This document shows, in pieces, positions 1-11,545 of a stretch of DNA of 64,000 nucleotides. The DNA is from Stenogyne calaminthoides (Eukaryota; Streptophyta; Magnoliopsida; Lamiales; Lamiaceae). The stretch is from positions 31,667,698 to 31,731,697 of the forward strand of contig JBBCBC010000026.1 of NCBI GenBank assembly GCA_037126765.1, written 5' to 3'. The position numbers were made by a program, and so were the translations under genes. Positions within the stretch are counted from its first letter, which is position 1. Every line of letters starts with the position of its first letter. Under the pieces are notes generated by a model, which saw only the letters and a program-made list of their open reading frames with translations, searched no databases and was not told the origin of the DNA.

Positions 1-150
1 CCTTAGAAATTATATGTAACTAAGATTAACATTCACTTTTTTCAAAATATTAAAGTTTTATTATCAAATTATATTATATCTCATCGTTGAAAAAGAAAAT
101 TAACTGTAAGACTTTTTCAGACTAAATTTAAAATTTAAATCAATTGAATT

Positions 151-184
<34 letters not shown>

Positions 185-1257
185 CACGCTTTTTTTTGGC
201 CCGAGTGGTTCATAGTTTTTTCGAGTGGTTCATAGATTATTTCATTTCCGAGTGGTTCATGGTTCATTTCGTAGGAATGTATCATGATTTAAAAAGTTTA
301 GAGATCATGATTTAAAATTTAGTGTGTAAAATTTAAGATTCAAATTAAAATTGAATCCAAGATGCAATTGATGCACACAAGCATCATATATAATTGATGC
401 ATACAAGCATTACTCATGGTAAAATTGTCTCAAGTAAATAAGATTAATAAAATGACAAAGTGTATCGTTATTTTTATGTAGATAATATATGATTACTTTG
501 TTTTGTACTATGTTACTAAACTAGAGGATGACAAAATCTAGGGACAACTATGCAGTAAGATAAACCAAAAAAATTACGCCTTCGCAAAGAACGAATCTTT
601 ATTTCATTATAAAAATTTATTCCAAGTCCAACTGAAGCAAAAAATTGTGTCTGAATATATTAATTTGTACTGATAACATAAATTAATTGTACTACTTTAC
701 AATATCTGAACTTTTTAACTCGAATTACAAATCTAAATTGTATTAGCAAAATGTAGAAAATAAAAAACCTTAAAAAAAATTATCAGTTTTTAATTAAAAG
801 AATGCTAGTATGCTAGCCCTTGTTGTTCACTTGTTCTAGGTCGGTTCTCATGGGTCCCACTTCTTTAGAAAAATGTGTACAATTCCAATAAGTGGGCCCC
901 ATGTAATAAACGGCTGTTGCTCAATCAGAGAAGATCAAGAATATCGATGGTGCAGAGCTTCCTGCTTTCAGCCCACGCAACAACTTTTGCCCCCTTCAAC
1001 GGCGACGATTTGTTGCATTTTCTGAAAAAATAAATAAAAAAGTAATATATTCCCTGTATTTCGCGCCTAATTCCTTATTCATAGTACCATTGCATTAATT
1101 ACGACAGTGAAAAGATAAAACAAACCTTAACCTATCAGTAGAGTACTATTTTTATCATTAGATTTCTGGTAAATAAAAGTATTTGTCTAGAAATCAATTG
1201 AACATTTTTTGTTCCCATGAAATTAATGAGCGAGTAATTTATGAATATAAAGTATTA
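1..1257. other. AT-rich intergenic DNA, no gene seen
   Basis: No reading frame with recognisable protein character was seen. A run of about 30 T lies at 155-184. Just after it, the phrase GAGTGGTTCAT occurs three times (about 203-260). The same phrase lies in the core of the inverted-repeat element near 59630-59665, so this may be the edge of a related repeat. The stretch 830-1020 is less AT-rich but has no supported function. Confidence 0.6.
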
Positions 1258-1494
1258 CTTCCGTCCCCCAAAAAAAGTATGCTCACAGGATTAAAATATA
1301 TTTTATTAAAACGTAAATTAAGTCTATTTATAAATAATATAATTGATTGTTAGTAAAATATAATGATAATTTGAGTAATTAAGTGATTGTTGGATGATGA
1401 AAATAAAAAAAATTGTGCCCATAAACCTATTTAATCTACATTTCAGTAAAACATATTTCAGCCCACTGAACATACTTTTGGGGGACAGAGGGAG
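1258..1494. mobile_element. Stowaway-like MITE
   Basis: A 237-bp non-coding element with terminal inverted repeats. The left end begins CTTCCGTCCCCCAAAA and the right end read in reverse begins CTCCCTCTGTCCCCCAAAA. Both are variants of the CTCCCTCCGT terminus typical of plant Stowaway (Tc1/mariner-type) MITEs. It is bounded by TA at 1256-1257 and 1495-1496, the expected target duplication. It has no coding capacity and would depend on a transposase in trans. Confidence 0.75.
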
Positions 1495-1513
1495 TATTTT
1501 TTATTAAAAATTA

Positions 1514-1798
1514 CTCCCTCCGTTCCACAATAATTTTCTTATTTTCCTTTTTAGTTTGTTCCATTATAATTTTCTCATTTCATATATAGAAAAAGAAATT
1601 TCACTATCTATAATTTTTATCCTCACTTTTCACACAATATTACAAAAAATGACACTCACTACTCCACTCATTACTCCACATATCTTTTTCATCTCTCCCA
1701 ATACCCAAAACTACCCTTCATTTTTATTATTTTATTATTATTCCTTAAAATATCCAAAAGAAATGAGAAAGTTATAGCGGGACGGATCACGGAGGGAG
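1514..1798. mobile_element. Stowaway-like MITE
   Basis: A 285-bp element beginning CTCCCTCCGTTCCACAATAA and ending in the inverted form (…GCGGGACGGATCACGGAGGGAG). TA duplicates lie at 1512-1513 and 1799-1800. The interior is AT-rich and non-coding. It sits only 17 bp after the previous MITE's TA, so two independent insertions lie almost head to tail. Confidence 0.85.
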
Positions 1799-2312
1799 TA
1801 TATAGTAAAGTAGTGGCATGTGATGTAAATAAAATGAAATAAAATTAGTTTTAACGTGAGAAAAGTAATGTAATATTGAAATTTTTGAAGGTGATAATTT
1901 AAGTTGATTGAGTTGATTTATTGACACTTTATAAAATGTTCAATCTAATTCGGGACAACTCTTTTCAGTAAGTGTTCAATTGAATTCAGGATGAAGGGAG
2001 TATTGTTATCTTGATTCGTATTCTAAGTTACTAACCATGAATTACATATATAAAAAAAAAAACAAAAACTCATATGAGACGGTCTCATGCATGAGACGGG
2101 TACAACTTAACACAAATCACACTCATCTCTCCTAAAGTGTTAAAGCGCCTCATGCAAGTATGCCTCATAAAAAAATTTGGGTGTGGTTGTTTAACAATGA
2201 GACAATTCACAAGTTAACATTCACTTCTTCTAAAATATTAAAGTGTCATTTTCAAAATATGTTTCATATATTGTGAAACGGTCTCACAAGACCGACTCAT
2301 GTCTGACTATTA
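1799..2312. repeat. Intergenic DNA with GAGACGGTCTCA-type inverted motifs
   Basis: No gene seen. A palindromic motif, CATATGAGACGGTCTCATG, lies near 2071-2089, and a related GTGAAACGGTCTCAC motif lies near 2272-2286. The sequence between includes AAAGTGTTAAAGCGCCTCATG. Similar text recurs near 30420-30490 and 35290-35325, so this is probably a dispersed short non-autonomous element. Its exact ends were not resolved. Confidence 0.4.
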
Positions 2313-2317
2313 TGCAA

Positions 2318-2984
2318 TGTTGTAACATGAATAATCTCGCCATACAGATAAGTTACGAAGCTGACGAGTCATTCACCAGCAACCAGATGAAGTGACTTGA
2401 GGTTGAGGCTCTATGAGCCAGAAGTCGCAGGTCGTGGGTCGTAGGAATCTCATAGGCTGCCAGAGGTCGGAGGCGACTTGGAGCGTTACACAAGTCGCTA
2501 GGCGACTTGAAGGAGCATGATGATCTTATGACGACTTGGAAGGCTGTGCAGGTCGGCGGGTGACCTGGAGGAATGGAAAGACCCCTTGGAGACCTGGGAG
2601 GTCACGTAAGTCGGGGACGACTTGGTCTCAAGGTCGGAAGAAGGATAAATATGGCAAAGATTCGGGGAGTTAATGGTGCGGATTTCGCTGATCGTAATCA
2701 GGGTAAGAGTATCCGGATGCACGAAGACTGTATCCCTAATTCTTTGTCTATAAATATAACTTGTATTACACATTGTAAAGGATCGAAATCTTCACACATT
2801 AGAATCCTAGGCATAAATTATACAGTAAAATACTTCTGGCTTGGCCGCCCCCAGACGTAGTCTTATTCACAGACGAACTGGGTAATCAAACAACGTGTCA
2901 TTTATCGCTTTCGTTATTGTCTTGATCGGTGTTCTTGTTATCAAATTACTTATTTGTTCGTCGGTAATCAAACCGAGTACAACA
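2318..2984 (+). repeat. 5' LTR of the gag-only element
   Basis: 667 bp, TG…CA ends. TCTATAAATATA near 2748-2759 is a good TATA box for a Pol II start. Compared with the right LTR it lacks a block of about 55 bp after position 2720 and has a short extra segment near 2930-2942. Otherwise the two copies are nearly identical by eye. Confidence 0.9.
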
Positions 2985-3059
2985 ATTGGCACCGTCTGTT
3001 GGAACAATTTCGACTGATTGTTCATCATTCTTGGAAGACCCACCTTCCGTTCATCAACG

Positions 3060-4642
3060 ATGGCCATCAACCCGATAGTGACTACTGGGCGAGAAGCTGA
3101 CACGCAAGATGGGGCAGAAGCCTCCCTAGGCTCCCATTACACTAACCGAAGGGTTGCCATAACCACTCCGGACTGGTGCAATCTCATTCGGACCCCGGAA
3201 GATGAAAAAGCCATCCTGGCTGTCCTCCGCAAGAGGCAGCTCGTCTTCGACGGCCCAGAAGAATCACTTCCAAACAAGAAGGTCACCCAGGGGGAGGGCC
3301 CATCTAAAGTTAAGGGGCATCTAACCCCAAAAGGGCAGTCCGCGGGTCAACTGGCCCTCCAGGCGACGAGAGTCACCAACACTAGGAAGTTCCAGCTCCT
3401 GCGGACTGACAGACCAGCGGTTTCAAACAACTTGTTCAACCGTCTCGGGAACCTCGGAGCACTGAAAGCTCCAGCAGAGGTGGAGGATGAGGCTAACTCT
3501 TCTATCACGGATCGCAAAAAGCTTAGTCGCGATCTCTCATTCGCACTAGCTGCTCACCAGCACGAAGTGCCGAAGGGTTCTGCCACCTGTCATGGTAACA
3601 GGCAGGATGCCTGCCCGACCTCGCGTCTTCGCGACGCACAAGTCGCCTTACTTACCCACACTATTCAGGCATTGCTTGAACGGGTTGAAGATCAGTACGG
3701 AATGATGGGGACGAATGCCGACCTCGTCATCCCGAGATCGCCATTTGGTACGCTAATTACTTTAGCACCTACTCAGAGGAAAGTCAACGCAGTGGCAATA
3801 GATTGCTACAATGGGAGCACGGACCCAAGGGCTCATGTATCGAGGTATATCTCCTACATGGCGTCCACGGGTGCAACCGATGCGACCAGATGTAGGCTCT
3901 TTCCTTTAACTTTGAGCGACCATGCTCATATGTGGTTCACTTCACTGCCTCCATGTTCGGTGGACACATTCGACCAGCTCGCCAGACTATTCCTGAGTCA
4001 TTTCTCGGCAATGGCTCCCCGACCAGCGACCAAGCAGCGCCTGATGAATGCTCAATAGGGTGATAATGAATCTGATCGATCCTATATTGAAAGGATCGAG
4101 AAGCTCATCCTTGAAGGGGATCCCTTAGGGGATGAGGCAAAACTACTCGGGGCCGTTGGCGGCTTAGAAAGGGGACCAAGATGTGGCGGCGCATGACCGC
4201 CGACTATCCAACCAGTTATGCCGACTTTCGAAAGCGGGCCGACGACCTGATACTTACTTCAGAGCTTCTGAAGTCTCGACTCTCCGACGTGGAGGAAGTT
4301 GGGGCATCAAAAAGGAGTTCCAAGGGAATTGGGAGCCACAAAGACTCTCCTAGCAACTATAAGTCGTTCGAAGAGTCAATTTCTGTGAAGTTGATGGATG
4401 TCTTAGGCATGACGCCCATTCATGTCTACTGGCAGATTAAGGATCGGGAGTTACTTCTCCCACCTCGTCCGATGAGGAATAAGAGTAAGCAGAATCCATA
4501 TAAGTTATGCAACTACCACGATCAGGCAGGCCACTACACAAGTGAATGTGAGGACCTGCTGAAACAACTTTGGAGGCTGTACGAGGACGGATTGTTGAAC
4601 GAGTTTATCAAGCGACCTCAGAAGGGTGAGCTGGTACGTTGA
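3060..4642 (+). pseudogene. Broken Gag gene of the gag-only retrotransposon
   Basis: The frame opens at the ATG at 3060 (MAINPIVTTGRE…), about 75 bp after the LTR. Residues from about 240 onward match the plant gypsy Gag core (…DPRAHVSRYISYMASTGATD… and MWFTSLP). A TAG at about 4057-4059 interrupts it. The same frame then continues (…SDRSYIERIEKLI…) until a shift near 4170, and the last part runs from 4181 to 4642. That part holds the CNYHDQAGHYTSEC knuckle (CX2HX4HX4C), encoded near 4507-4551. The same architecture is seen in the Gag at 9584-10695. With a stop and a frameshift it should not yield full-length Gag. Confidence 0.85.
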
Positions 4643-4879
4643 AGATCGCAAACCACCCAACCGTTCCAGAAAATGGGGAGCTGGTAGAGAGACCTCTCCA
4701 CCATTAAAACTTACGAGCTCAAGAATACATATGGCACAGAGACCTAGTACCCGTGAAATGGGGCTCATCCGAGATACTCTCTTTTTAGTAGATCGGAGGT
4801 CGCCTTCTTTTGTAATAGTCTAGCCAAGTCAAATAAATAAATCTCTTTTCCAAATTCCTATGTGTAGAAACCAAGTGGG

Positions 4880-5010
4880 TCGCATGAAAAACATATGATC
4901 GATGAAATGCATGCCACATGAAAGACATGATCGATAACATGCAGGTCGCATGAAAGACATGATCGATAACATGCAGGTCGCATGAAAGACATGATTGATA
5001 ACATGCGAAC
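4880..5010 (+). repeat. Tandem array, about 32-bp units
   Basis: About four units built on CATGAAAGACATGATCGATA followed by ACATGCAGGTCG. The first unit is diverged and the last two nearly perfect. It lies in the non-coding 3' part of the gag-only element, where no coding function is seen. Confidence 0.8.
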
Positions 5011-5269
5011 CCGAGGTGTGACTTTAGAAATACTAGAGGCGAGATCGCCACCCTAGCGGTGCGGTTATCCATCGACTTTATAAGACGACTACGCAAATGT
5101 CCAAGAAACAAGTCGCATAGAAAATAAGACGACAAGGACTAAACAAAAGTTGCATAAGGAAATCAGGTCGGCACAATAGGGGTGGAAAAAAGGAGTGATA
5201 TTCTTTATTGACGGAAGGCCGGAGGCTACTGTCGTCAGAACCCTTTCGAATGTAAATGGTCGCCGACGA

Positions 5270-5760
5270 AGCGCAAAACAAGTTTCGCGACTAAAGAGTT
5301 TCAACTCAAAGTGCGAGCACGATAAGTCTCGACAAAAGGGTCTCATTTCGGGAGCGCGAAAGTACGTAAAGAATCAGACGTAAGAGGCTCGCTACCTCGT
5401 GAGTACATGTCAGCAGAAAAAAAAACTTATACGAAGAGGTTCGCCACCCGAATACATTGAGGAGAAAAGTCTCAAGACTAAAGAGTTTTAACTCAAAGTG
5501 CGAAAGATGCATAAATCTCAAGACTAAAGAGTTTCGACTCCAAGTGCGAGCACAGGAAAGTCTCGCACTAAAGAGTTTTAACTCAAAGTACGAGCACAGA
5601 CAAGTCTCGCACTAAAGAGTTTTAACTCAAAGTGCGAGCAAAAACAAGTCTCGCACTAAAGAGTTTCAACTCAAAAAGCGAAAGCAAAAACAAGTCTCCA
5701 CTAAAGAGTTTCAAGATTAAAGAAAAAAAGTTTCAATTAAAGAGTTTCAACTCTAACCGT
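5270..5760 (+). repeat. Degenerate tandem array of hairpin-forming units
   Basis: Repeated units of roughly 35-45 bp built on the phrase CTAAAGAGTTTTAACTCAAAG flanked by CTCGCA and TGCGAG. The best copies lie at about 5560-5690. The flanks are complementary (CTCGCACT with AGTGCGAG) and so are the inner GAGTT and AACTC, so each unit can fold into a stem-loop. The array lies between gag and the 3' LTR of the gag-only element. Its function is unknown. Confidence 0.75.
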
Positions 5761-5977
5761 CAAACGTAACTCTCGACGAGCTCAAATCTTGGCGAGTAGC
5801 GACCTCGGATGTATAACCTCCCGACTTGGGGGCATGAAGGAGAATCGAACCCGCAAAGATATGTCAAACTTAATACCAACAATGCAACCTCAAGTACAGA
5901 AAGCAGACAAATCCTAATTCAAAGCAGAGATCAAGACCGACCTCCGAATGAAGTCGGAGTCCGCTCTTGGGGGCAAT

Positions 5978-6687
5978 TGTTCTAACATGAATAATCTCGC
6001 CATACAGATAAGTTACGAAGCTGACGAGTCTTTCACCAGCAACCAGATGAAGTGACTTGAGGTTGAGGCTCTATGAGCCAGAAGTCGCAGGTCGTGGGTC
6101 GTAGGAATCTCATAGGCTGCCCGAGGTCGGAGGCGACTTGGAGCGTTACACAAGTCGCTAGGCGACTTGGAAGAGCATGATGATCTTATGACGACTTGGA
6201 AGGCTGTGTAGGTCGGCGGGTGACCTGGAGGAATGGACAGGCCCCTTGGCGACCTGGGAGGTCGCGTAAGTCGGGGACGACTTGGTCTCAAGGTCGGAAG
6301 AAGGATAAATATGGCAAAGATTCGGGGAGTTAATGGTGCGGATTTCACGGACCGTAATCAGGGTAGGAGTATCCAGATGCGCGATTTACGGGACAAGCAA
6401 GGAAACCCTAGGCCCGCCCGTGGAAGGAAGCCCACAAAGACTGTAGCCCTAATTCTTTGTCTATAAATATAACTTGTATTACATATTGTAAAGGATCGAA
6501 ATCTTCACCCATTAGAATCCTAGGCAGAAATTATACAGTAAAATACTCCTGGCTTGGCTACCCCCAGACGTAGTATTATTCACAGACGAACTGGGTAATC
6601 AAACAACGTGTCATTTATCGCTTTAGTTATTGTCTTGATCGGTGCAAATTACTTGTTTGTTCGTCGGTAATCAAACCGGGTACAACA
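5978..6687 (+). repeat. 3' LTR of the gag-only element
   Basis: 710 bp, TGTTC…ACAACA, preceded by a short purine-rich stretch (CTTGGGGGCAAT) as polypurine tract. The TATA box copy lies at about 6458-6469. It contains an approximately 55-bp segment near 6380-6434 that the left LTR lacks. Confidence 0.9.
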
Positions 6688-6692
6688 TGCAA

Positions 6693-8031
6693 AATAATCT
6701 TGCAAAAACTTTCATTAATGAGGCAATTATTATCAATATTTTACTTTTCAATTTCGTCAAGTCTCATATTCACATTCTACACTTGCGACTTTCCAGTTAA
6801 ATTTAGTATTACCTTTCAATTAAAATCAGTGTCAATTTTTATTACGCATTTTCCGTCAAGTATCACATTTTAATTATACTAGCATGCATGTTTCAATTAA
6901 AAGTTAAAACTAGTGTCACGTTTTACTTATGTGCTCAGTGCAGCCTGTGCACATGAGACCGACTCTCCAATTATAATATGTATTAAGAGATAATGCATCG
7001 TATTATTTACTTTATTTGAAAAATTGCAAAGCATCCCCATAAGGCTAAGTGATCGTAAAATTCATCCATCATATTGGGGTTGGGTAAGCAATTTATGCCC
7101 CTCATTTATCATTTTTTTTACAATTATGCTCAATTTTACTAAAGATTTTAAGAAAAACGAACATGACAAAAAAAAAAAAAGGAGCAATATCCCATTATTT
7201 TCAACAGAGCAGCCACCGTTCGACAACGTCACCACCACCATCACCCTCAACAGCAAAAGTCAAGAAGAATTAGAAATTCATAAATAATGAGAAAAATTGA
7301 AATCAATGGAACAGTAAATTGCAATCCTTTAATATAACAGACAAATTTTGTGACCCTCTATTTGATGGACACATTGTTTTAATTTCAGTTATTTATTTAA
7401 AAAGATAAAAAAAAAAATGTAGTCTAAAGATGCACTTAAAATAAATACTATTCTCATACACTTCCCCCGTTAAAAAATAAATGACGTTTTGACCTTTCGT
7501 TTCATTAGCAAATTAGACGACATTTTGCACTTTTAAATGTAAATTAATTGCATTCCAAATTTACCCAAAGATCATACGGGATACCAGAATTTTGATATGG
7601 ACCAATACATATCAATATCGTTCAAAAATTCGATAATACCGAAATTGCTTACGGTATTGATAAGTATTTTTCATACTAAAATTTCAGGGAGTCCAAGTAC
7701 GTTATGAAATTTTACCTACAAAAATATTTGGAAAGGTATACAATATGAAATGGTATTTTTGGCATATGCCATACCAAACCACCCATAGTCTAAATAATAA
7801 TATTATATAAAAGTAAATATTTCTATGCATCAACTGCATTGATGCAATATAAAATTATTTTTAAATGGTATTAGTTATTTTATTAAATATAATAATTGAT
7901 TAGTATTAATTATTTTTGTTGATTATATTAGTTGTTCTTGTTAAATAAACAAAGTATAGTTTGTACAAGTTTCACACAAAGTATTTGTGAAACTGGATAA
8001 AGGGAATAACATACATTATAAATGATACTAG
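6693..8031. other. AT-rich intergenic DNA, no gene seen
   Basis: The open frame at 7024-7287 is low-complexity and matches nothing I recognise. The part 7570-7790 holds ATACCAGAATTTTGATATGG-like and ATGGTATTTTTGGCATATGC-like motifs, possibly an old non-autonomous element, but no clean ends were found. Confidence 0.5.
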
Positions 8032-8036
8032 TCGTG

Positions 8037-8840
8037 TGTTGTGATCGGTGTTTTTACCCCGAATTATTTTTTACACGTCAGATGGACACGTGTATCGGTA
8101 AATTATTAAATAATCATGTCCGCTGAACAGGTGTTCGCCAGGGTGTTGGTTGCCTTGACCATACCAGTGTGCTCGCCAATCTGGCGAGCACCATAATTAT
8201 TCCTGCATGTTCACCAGGGACACGCCCCAATGCCCGTAAAATTCGATATGGTCAAATAGGCGAGCAGAGGAATTGGTCGAGCAAAGATGCTAGGTTTACA
8301 ACCGCATTTCGTAAAGCGAACAGGATGACCATTTGGGAGCAGGTTTGTTGATGCGAACATAAGAGCTAAGCCACCAATTAAAACCGAGCCATTTGGACGA
8401 CAAGTAGGAGGCTTTATAAGCAAATGAATACAAATGGCGACCAGATAGGCTGTGTATAAAACGTGGCAGCCTCACACAATTTCTTGCATGATACAAAATC
8501 ACCAGCTCATGCTTGCCAAACCAACACATGCTTGTCAAAGTAATATAAATAGATCCTCAAAAATCGTAAGAAGGGTTCAGAAAATTTCCAAGTAATCACT
8601 CATATATTCCAAATCACTATCCTACATGTAATCTGTGTTCGTCACAAGTGATATTGTATTCGGTACATTCTTATCTATCAATGACATCCCTGGCTTGGAA
8701 CGCCCCCGATGTAGTCAATTTTGACAAACTGGGTCAACAATCTTTTGTTATTTACAGTCATATTTTACATGTAATTGTTTTGTTTGTAAGTTGTCATAAA
8801 TAACGCCACATCATTTTTCCATGAAAAACGATTTACAACA
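8037..8840 (+). repeat. 5' LTR of the Tat-like element
   Basis: 804 bp, TG…CA. TATAAATA at 8544-8551 is the likely promoter TATA box. It differs from the 3' LTR by a few substitutions and small indels, for example ACCCCGAATT against AAAATT near the start. Confidence 0.92.
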
Positions 8841-8920
8841 ATTGACGCTAGAAGAAGGGTACGAACCTTTGAGCCGAAAAAACTAACCAGTAGATAGCCG
8901 AGGCAAAAAAAAGAAATATA

Positions 8921-10695
8921 ATGCCTCAATATAGGAATACTCAAGGGGAGAAATCGGGACATAGCCGATTTCACAATTTTAAAGAAATTCAAGCACAACC
9001 TCAAGAAAATGAAACCATGGAAACCATTAGGTTGGAAGAAATTGTCGGCGATCCAACAGCAACAACAAAAACCATTACTTTCTTGCTGAGAGCACAGAAA
9101 GAAAGAGCCGAAAAAGAGTTGGCCAAGTTAAAAGTTCAAGATGATAATGATCGAAGCTCGCAAACCCTTGATAGCGATCAAGTCAAAAAAGAAAGCTACA
9201 CAAAAACAGATTGAAAAAAAAAAGGGGAAGTCACCGAATGAAGAGCGTACCAAAAGAGACCAGACGATCATCGTTTGAATGATTGAGAGTACTGGCGAAA
9301 GAACGAATTGGCGAGCATATACGTCGAGATCCTGGAAAGAAATATCTAGTGAACACAATGACCCAAGTGGAACGTCATGATCGTTCACATCATGAACGAC
9401 CTCAAGATCCCGAAAAGTCAGTTAGAACTAAATTATCCATTCACCATCAAATGGGAAATTGAGAACCAATCCGGAAATGGGGACTGTCCCATCATGAGCA
9501 TGACCGGCCAGGTCCTCAAGATGGAATCCTCGTCCGGATCGATTCTTCGCAAGGTTATTTGAGATCGTAGGGCGATAGAAAGTTTGCAGGCTGATTTGGC
9601 TGCCACTAAAGGGCTCCCCCGAGCGGACAAAATCCCGTGCTCGCCACTTGCTCCCGCTATCATGTCGGCGGAAATACAAGAAAAGATGGCAAAAAATCGA
9701 CCACCCATACCCATGTTCGATGCAGAGTCAGATCCCCATGTTCACCTTAGTAAATTTTCAAATTATATGATCGTTATGGGCGCTACTGATGCAACTCAGT
9801 GGCGGTCTTTCCCCATGACATTGGGTGATCGGGCACACAGGTGGTTTTCAACTTTGGCAGTTGCATCCATCACGTCCTTCACACAATTGGGACAAAAATT
9901 TCAATCCCACTTTTCATCTATGTGTGCTCGCCCAGCACCAAAGCAAAGGTTGGCACATTTTTCCCAGCTAAAGGGTGAATCAGATTGGGCATATATTGAA
10001 AGGTTTGACAAATGTTTATATGATGGAGCTCCAGTTGAAGAGGATGCTAAAATCCTCACGGTGGTGGGGGGTTTGACTTTAAATACGGATATGTGGAAAG
10101 CCATGCATTAGAATTGGCCGAACACATATGCTGAATTTGAGAGCGAGCAACCAAGATCATAGCTATGCAAGATCCGCTTTCGCCCGATCGAAGAAGCCAA
10201 GAGGTAGCAACAAAAAGAGTGGTCGTTGGTAAAAAAGTAGTGAATGAGGGGGGGTATAAACCTCCAGGATCTTTTAAACCTTTTGAAGAAGGAGCAGAAG
10301 CACATGCATTACGCAGTCTTCTAAGCGTTTCTGCAGAAACAATATATAATCAAATCAAAGATCGGGACATGTTAGAGAAGCCTCGAAGGATCATAAGAGA
10401 TAAAAATCATCTCAATGCTTCCAAGTTTTGTACATATCATGAGTACATCGGACATAATACTGATGAATGTCGTGATTTACTTTGTCAACTTTGGAAGTTA
10501 TATGAAGAGAATCGTCTTACTCAGTTCCTCAAAAAACCAGCGAACAGAGACTCCCGAAATGAAAAATCGGGTGACCGAAGGGGTAAACGTAAGACAGAAG
10601 AGGTATCTGATAGTGATCAAGAAGAATTCTGCAAGAAGTTAGAATTACCCAAAAAAGGAGCTCCTACCATGAGCAGAGTTCGGGAGAGTCAATAA
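8921..10695 (+). pseudogene. Gag region of the Tat-like element, broken
   Basis: The first frame starts at the ATG at 8921 (MPQYRNTQGEKSGH…) and stops at 9212-9214 after 97 codons. The Gag core resumes at about 9584-10111, with the DPHVHLSKFSNYMIVMGATD and HRWFSTL blocks. It ends at a TAG after …DMWKAMH and continues at 10165-10695 with the knuckle FCTYHEYIGHNTDEC (CX2HX4HX4C). The order matches the Gag of the element at 2318-6687, which has only part of the same interruptions. No intact capsid can be made from this copy. Confidence 0.88.
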
Positions 10696-10929
10696 ATCAA
10701 CATGATCCGCTCAGACTATGGGCCAGTGGGTGGATGCTATCAGGTACCGACGCTATCGAACATACGAAAGAAGATGGAAATGCGTGCCATGCAAAGCATA
10801 CATCAGGTGAACGTGGCGTGCACGTCAACTAGCACACCAACGTCTCACAAAATTTTATTTTCAAATGACGACCTCGACGGTATCATCACCCCTCACAATG
10901 ATTCACTAACCATAAGCGCTTGACTCCTT

Positions 10930-11250
10930 GGGTTAAAAGTACATCGACTTCTGGTAGATACTGGGGCGTATGCAAACATTTTGTTTGTCAACACTCTGCA
11001 CCAGATGGAGAAACAAGTTGGCGATCTTAGTGTTTACATCGAGCCTTGTGATGTTTCGGGGAATCTGTAACCCGACCATATGGTATGATCAGGTTAGGAG
11101 TTGAATTAGAATCGACTAATAATCCAGAGATTCGACGAACTAGAATGCTAGATTTTGTAATCGTCGATGCTCCGTCTACTTATAACGGGTTTCTAGGTCG
11201 CCCGTTTATTTAGGAATTCAAGGCTGCGTGTTCAACTTATTACTGTTGTG
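10930..11250 (+). pseudogene. Retroviral-type aspartic protease remnant
   Basis: The stretch around 10951-10983 reads LVDTGAYANILF, the active-site DTG(A/S) loop of retroelement aspartic proteases. Fragments compatible with the rest of the domain follow, including TYNGFLGRPF near 11180-11210. Frames change several times and stops intervene. It lies between the Gag knuckle and the RT, as expected in gypsy gag-pol order. Confidence 0.7.
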
Positions 11251-11545
11251 TTAAGTTTCCAACCTAATAAGGGGCGGGTAGTGTAAAGGGCGACCAAAAA
11301 AAAGCTCGAGATTGTTTGTTATCATGTGTACCAGAAAAGTAAAATATTATTAACATGATGGAACGAACATGGGAGATCGGAGAATCAAGCCAACAGGCAA
11401 ACACATTGCCTCAGACATGCATCTTTCCCCCACCGAGCACATCTCCTCGGACGAGCATAGAACCCGGGATGACCATACATATTCCGGATCTAATGAGTAT
11501 CGATATAACCAAATGAACTACCGGATTTGGAGCCTCGTATAGGTT

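Larger units (their letters stand above)
2318..6687 (+). mobile_element. Non-autonomous LTR retrotransposon with gag only (TR-GAG-like)
   Basis: A complete 4,370-bp element. Both LTRs begin TGTT and end ACA, and the 5-bp target duplication TGCAA lies at 2313-2317 and 6688-6692. Directly after the left LTR comes ATTGGCACCGTCTGTTGG, a primer-binding region of the kind usual in plant Ty3/gypsy elements. The only coding remnant is a Gag-like frame with a zinc-knuckle-like CX2HX4HX4C motif. No protease, RT, RNase H or integrase was found in the 1.3 kb between gag and the 3' LTR. It would need enzymes from a related autonomous element. Its Gag resembles that of the larger element at 8037-29440. Confidence 0.9.

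Noticed and set aside
1556..1777. Open frame of 73 codons
   Set aside because: It lies wholly inside a Stowaway-like MITE and has low-complexity text.
3018..3060. A longer gag reading frame beginning at 3018
   Set aside because: Position 3018 is TTG, not ATG. The first ATG in frame is at 3060 and lies a normal distance after the primer site.
5270..5760. CRISPR array or bacterial insertion
   Set aside because: Units are dyads, but spacing is short and degenerate, and the array sits within a plant LTR element.
8169..8538. Open frames on both strands at the left gypsy LTR, and their copy at 28817-29137
   Set aside because: They fall inside LTRs and have no domain. Duplication of the frame simply follows duplication of the LTR.
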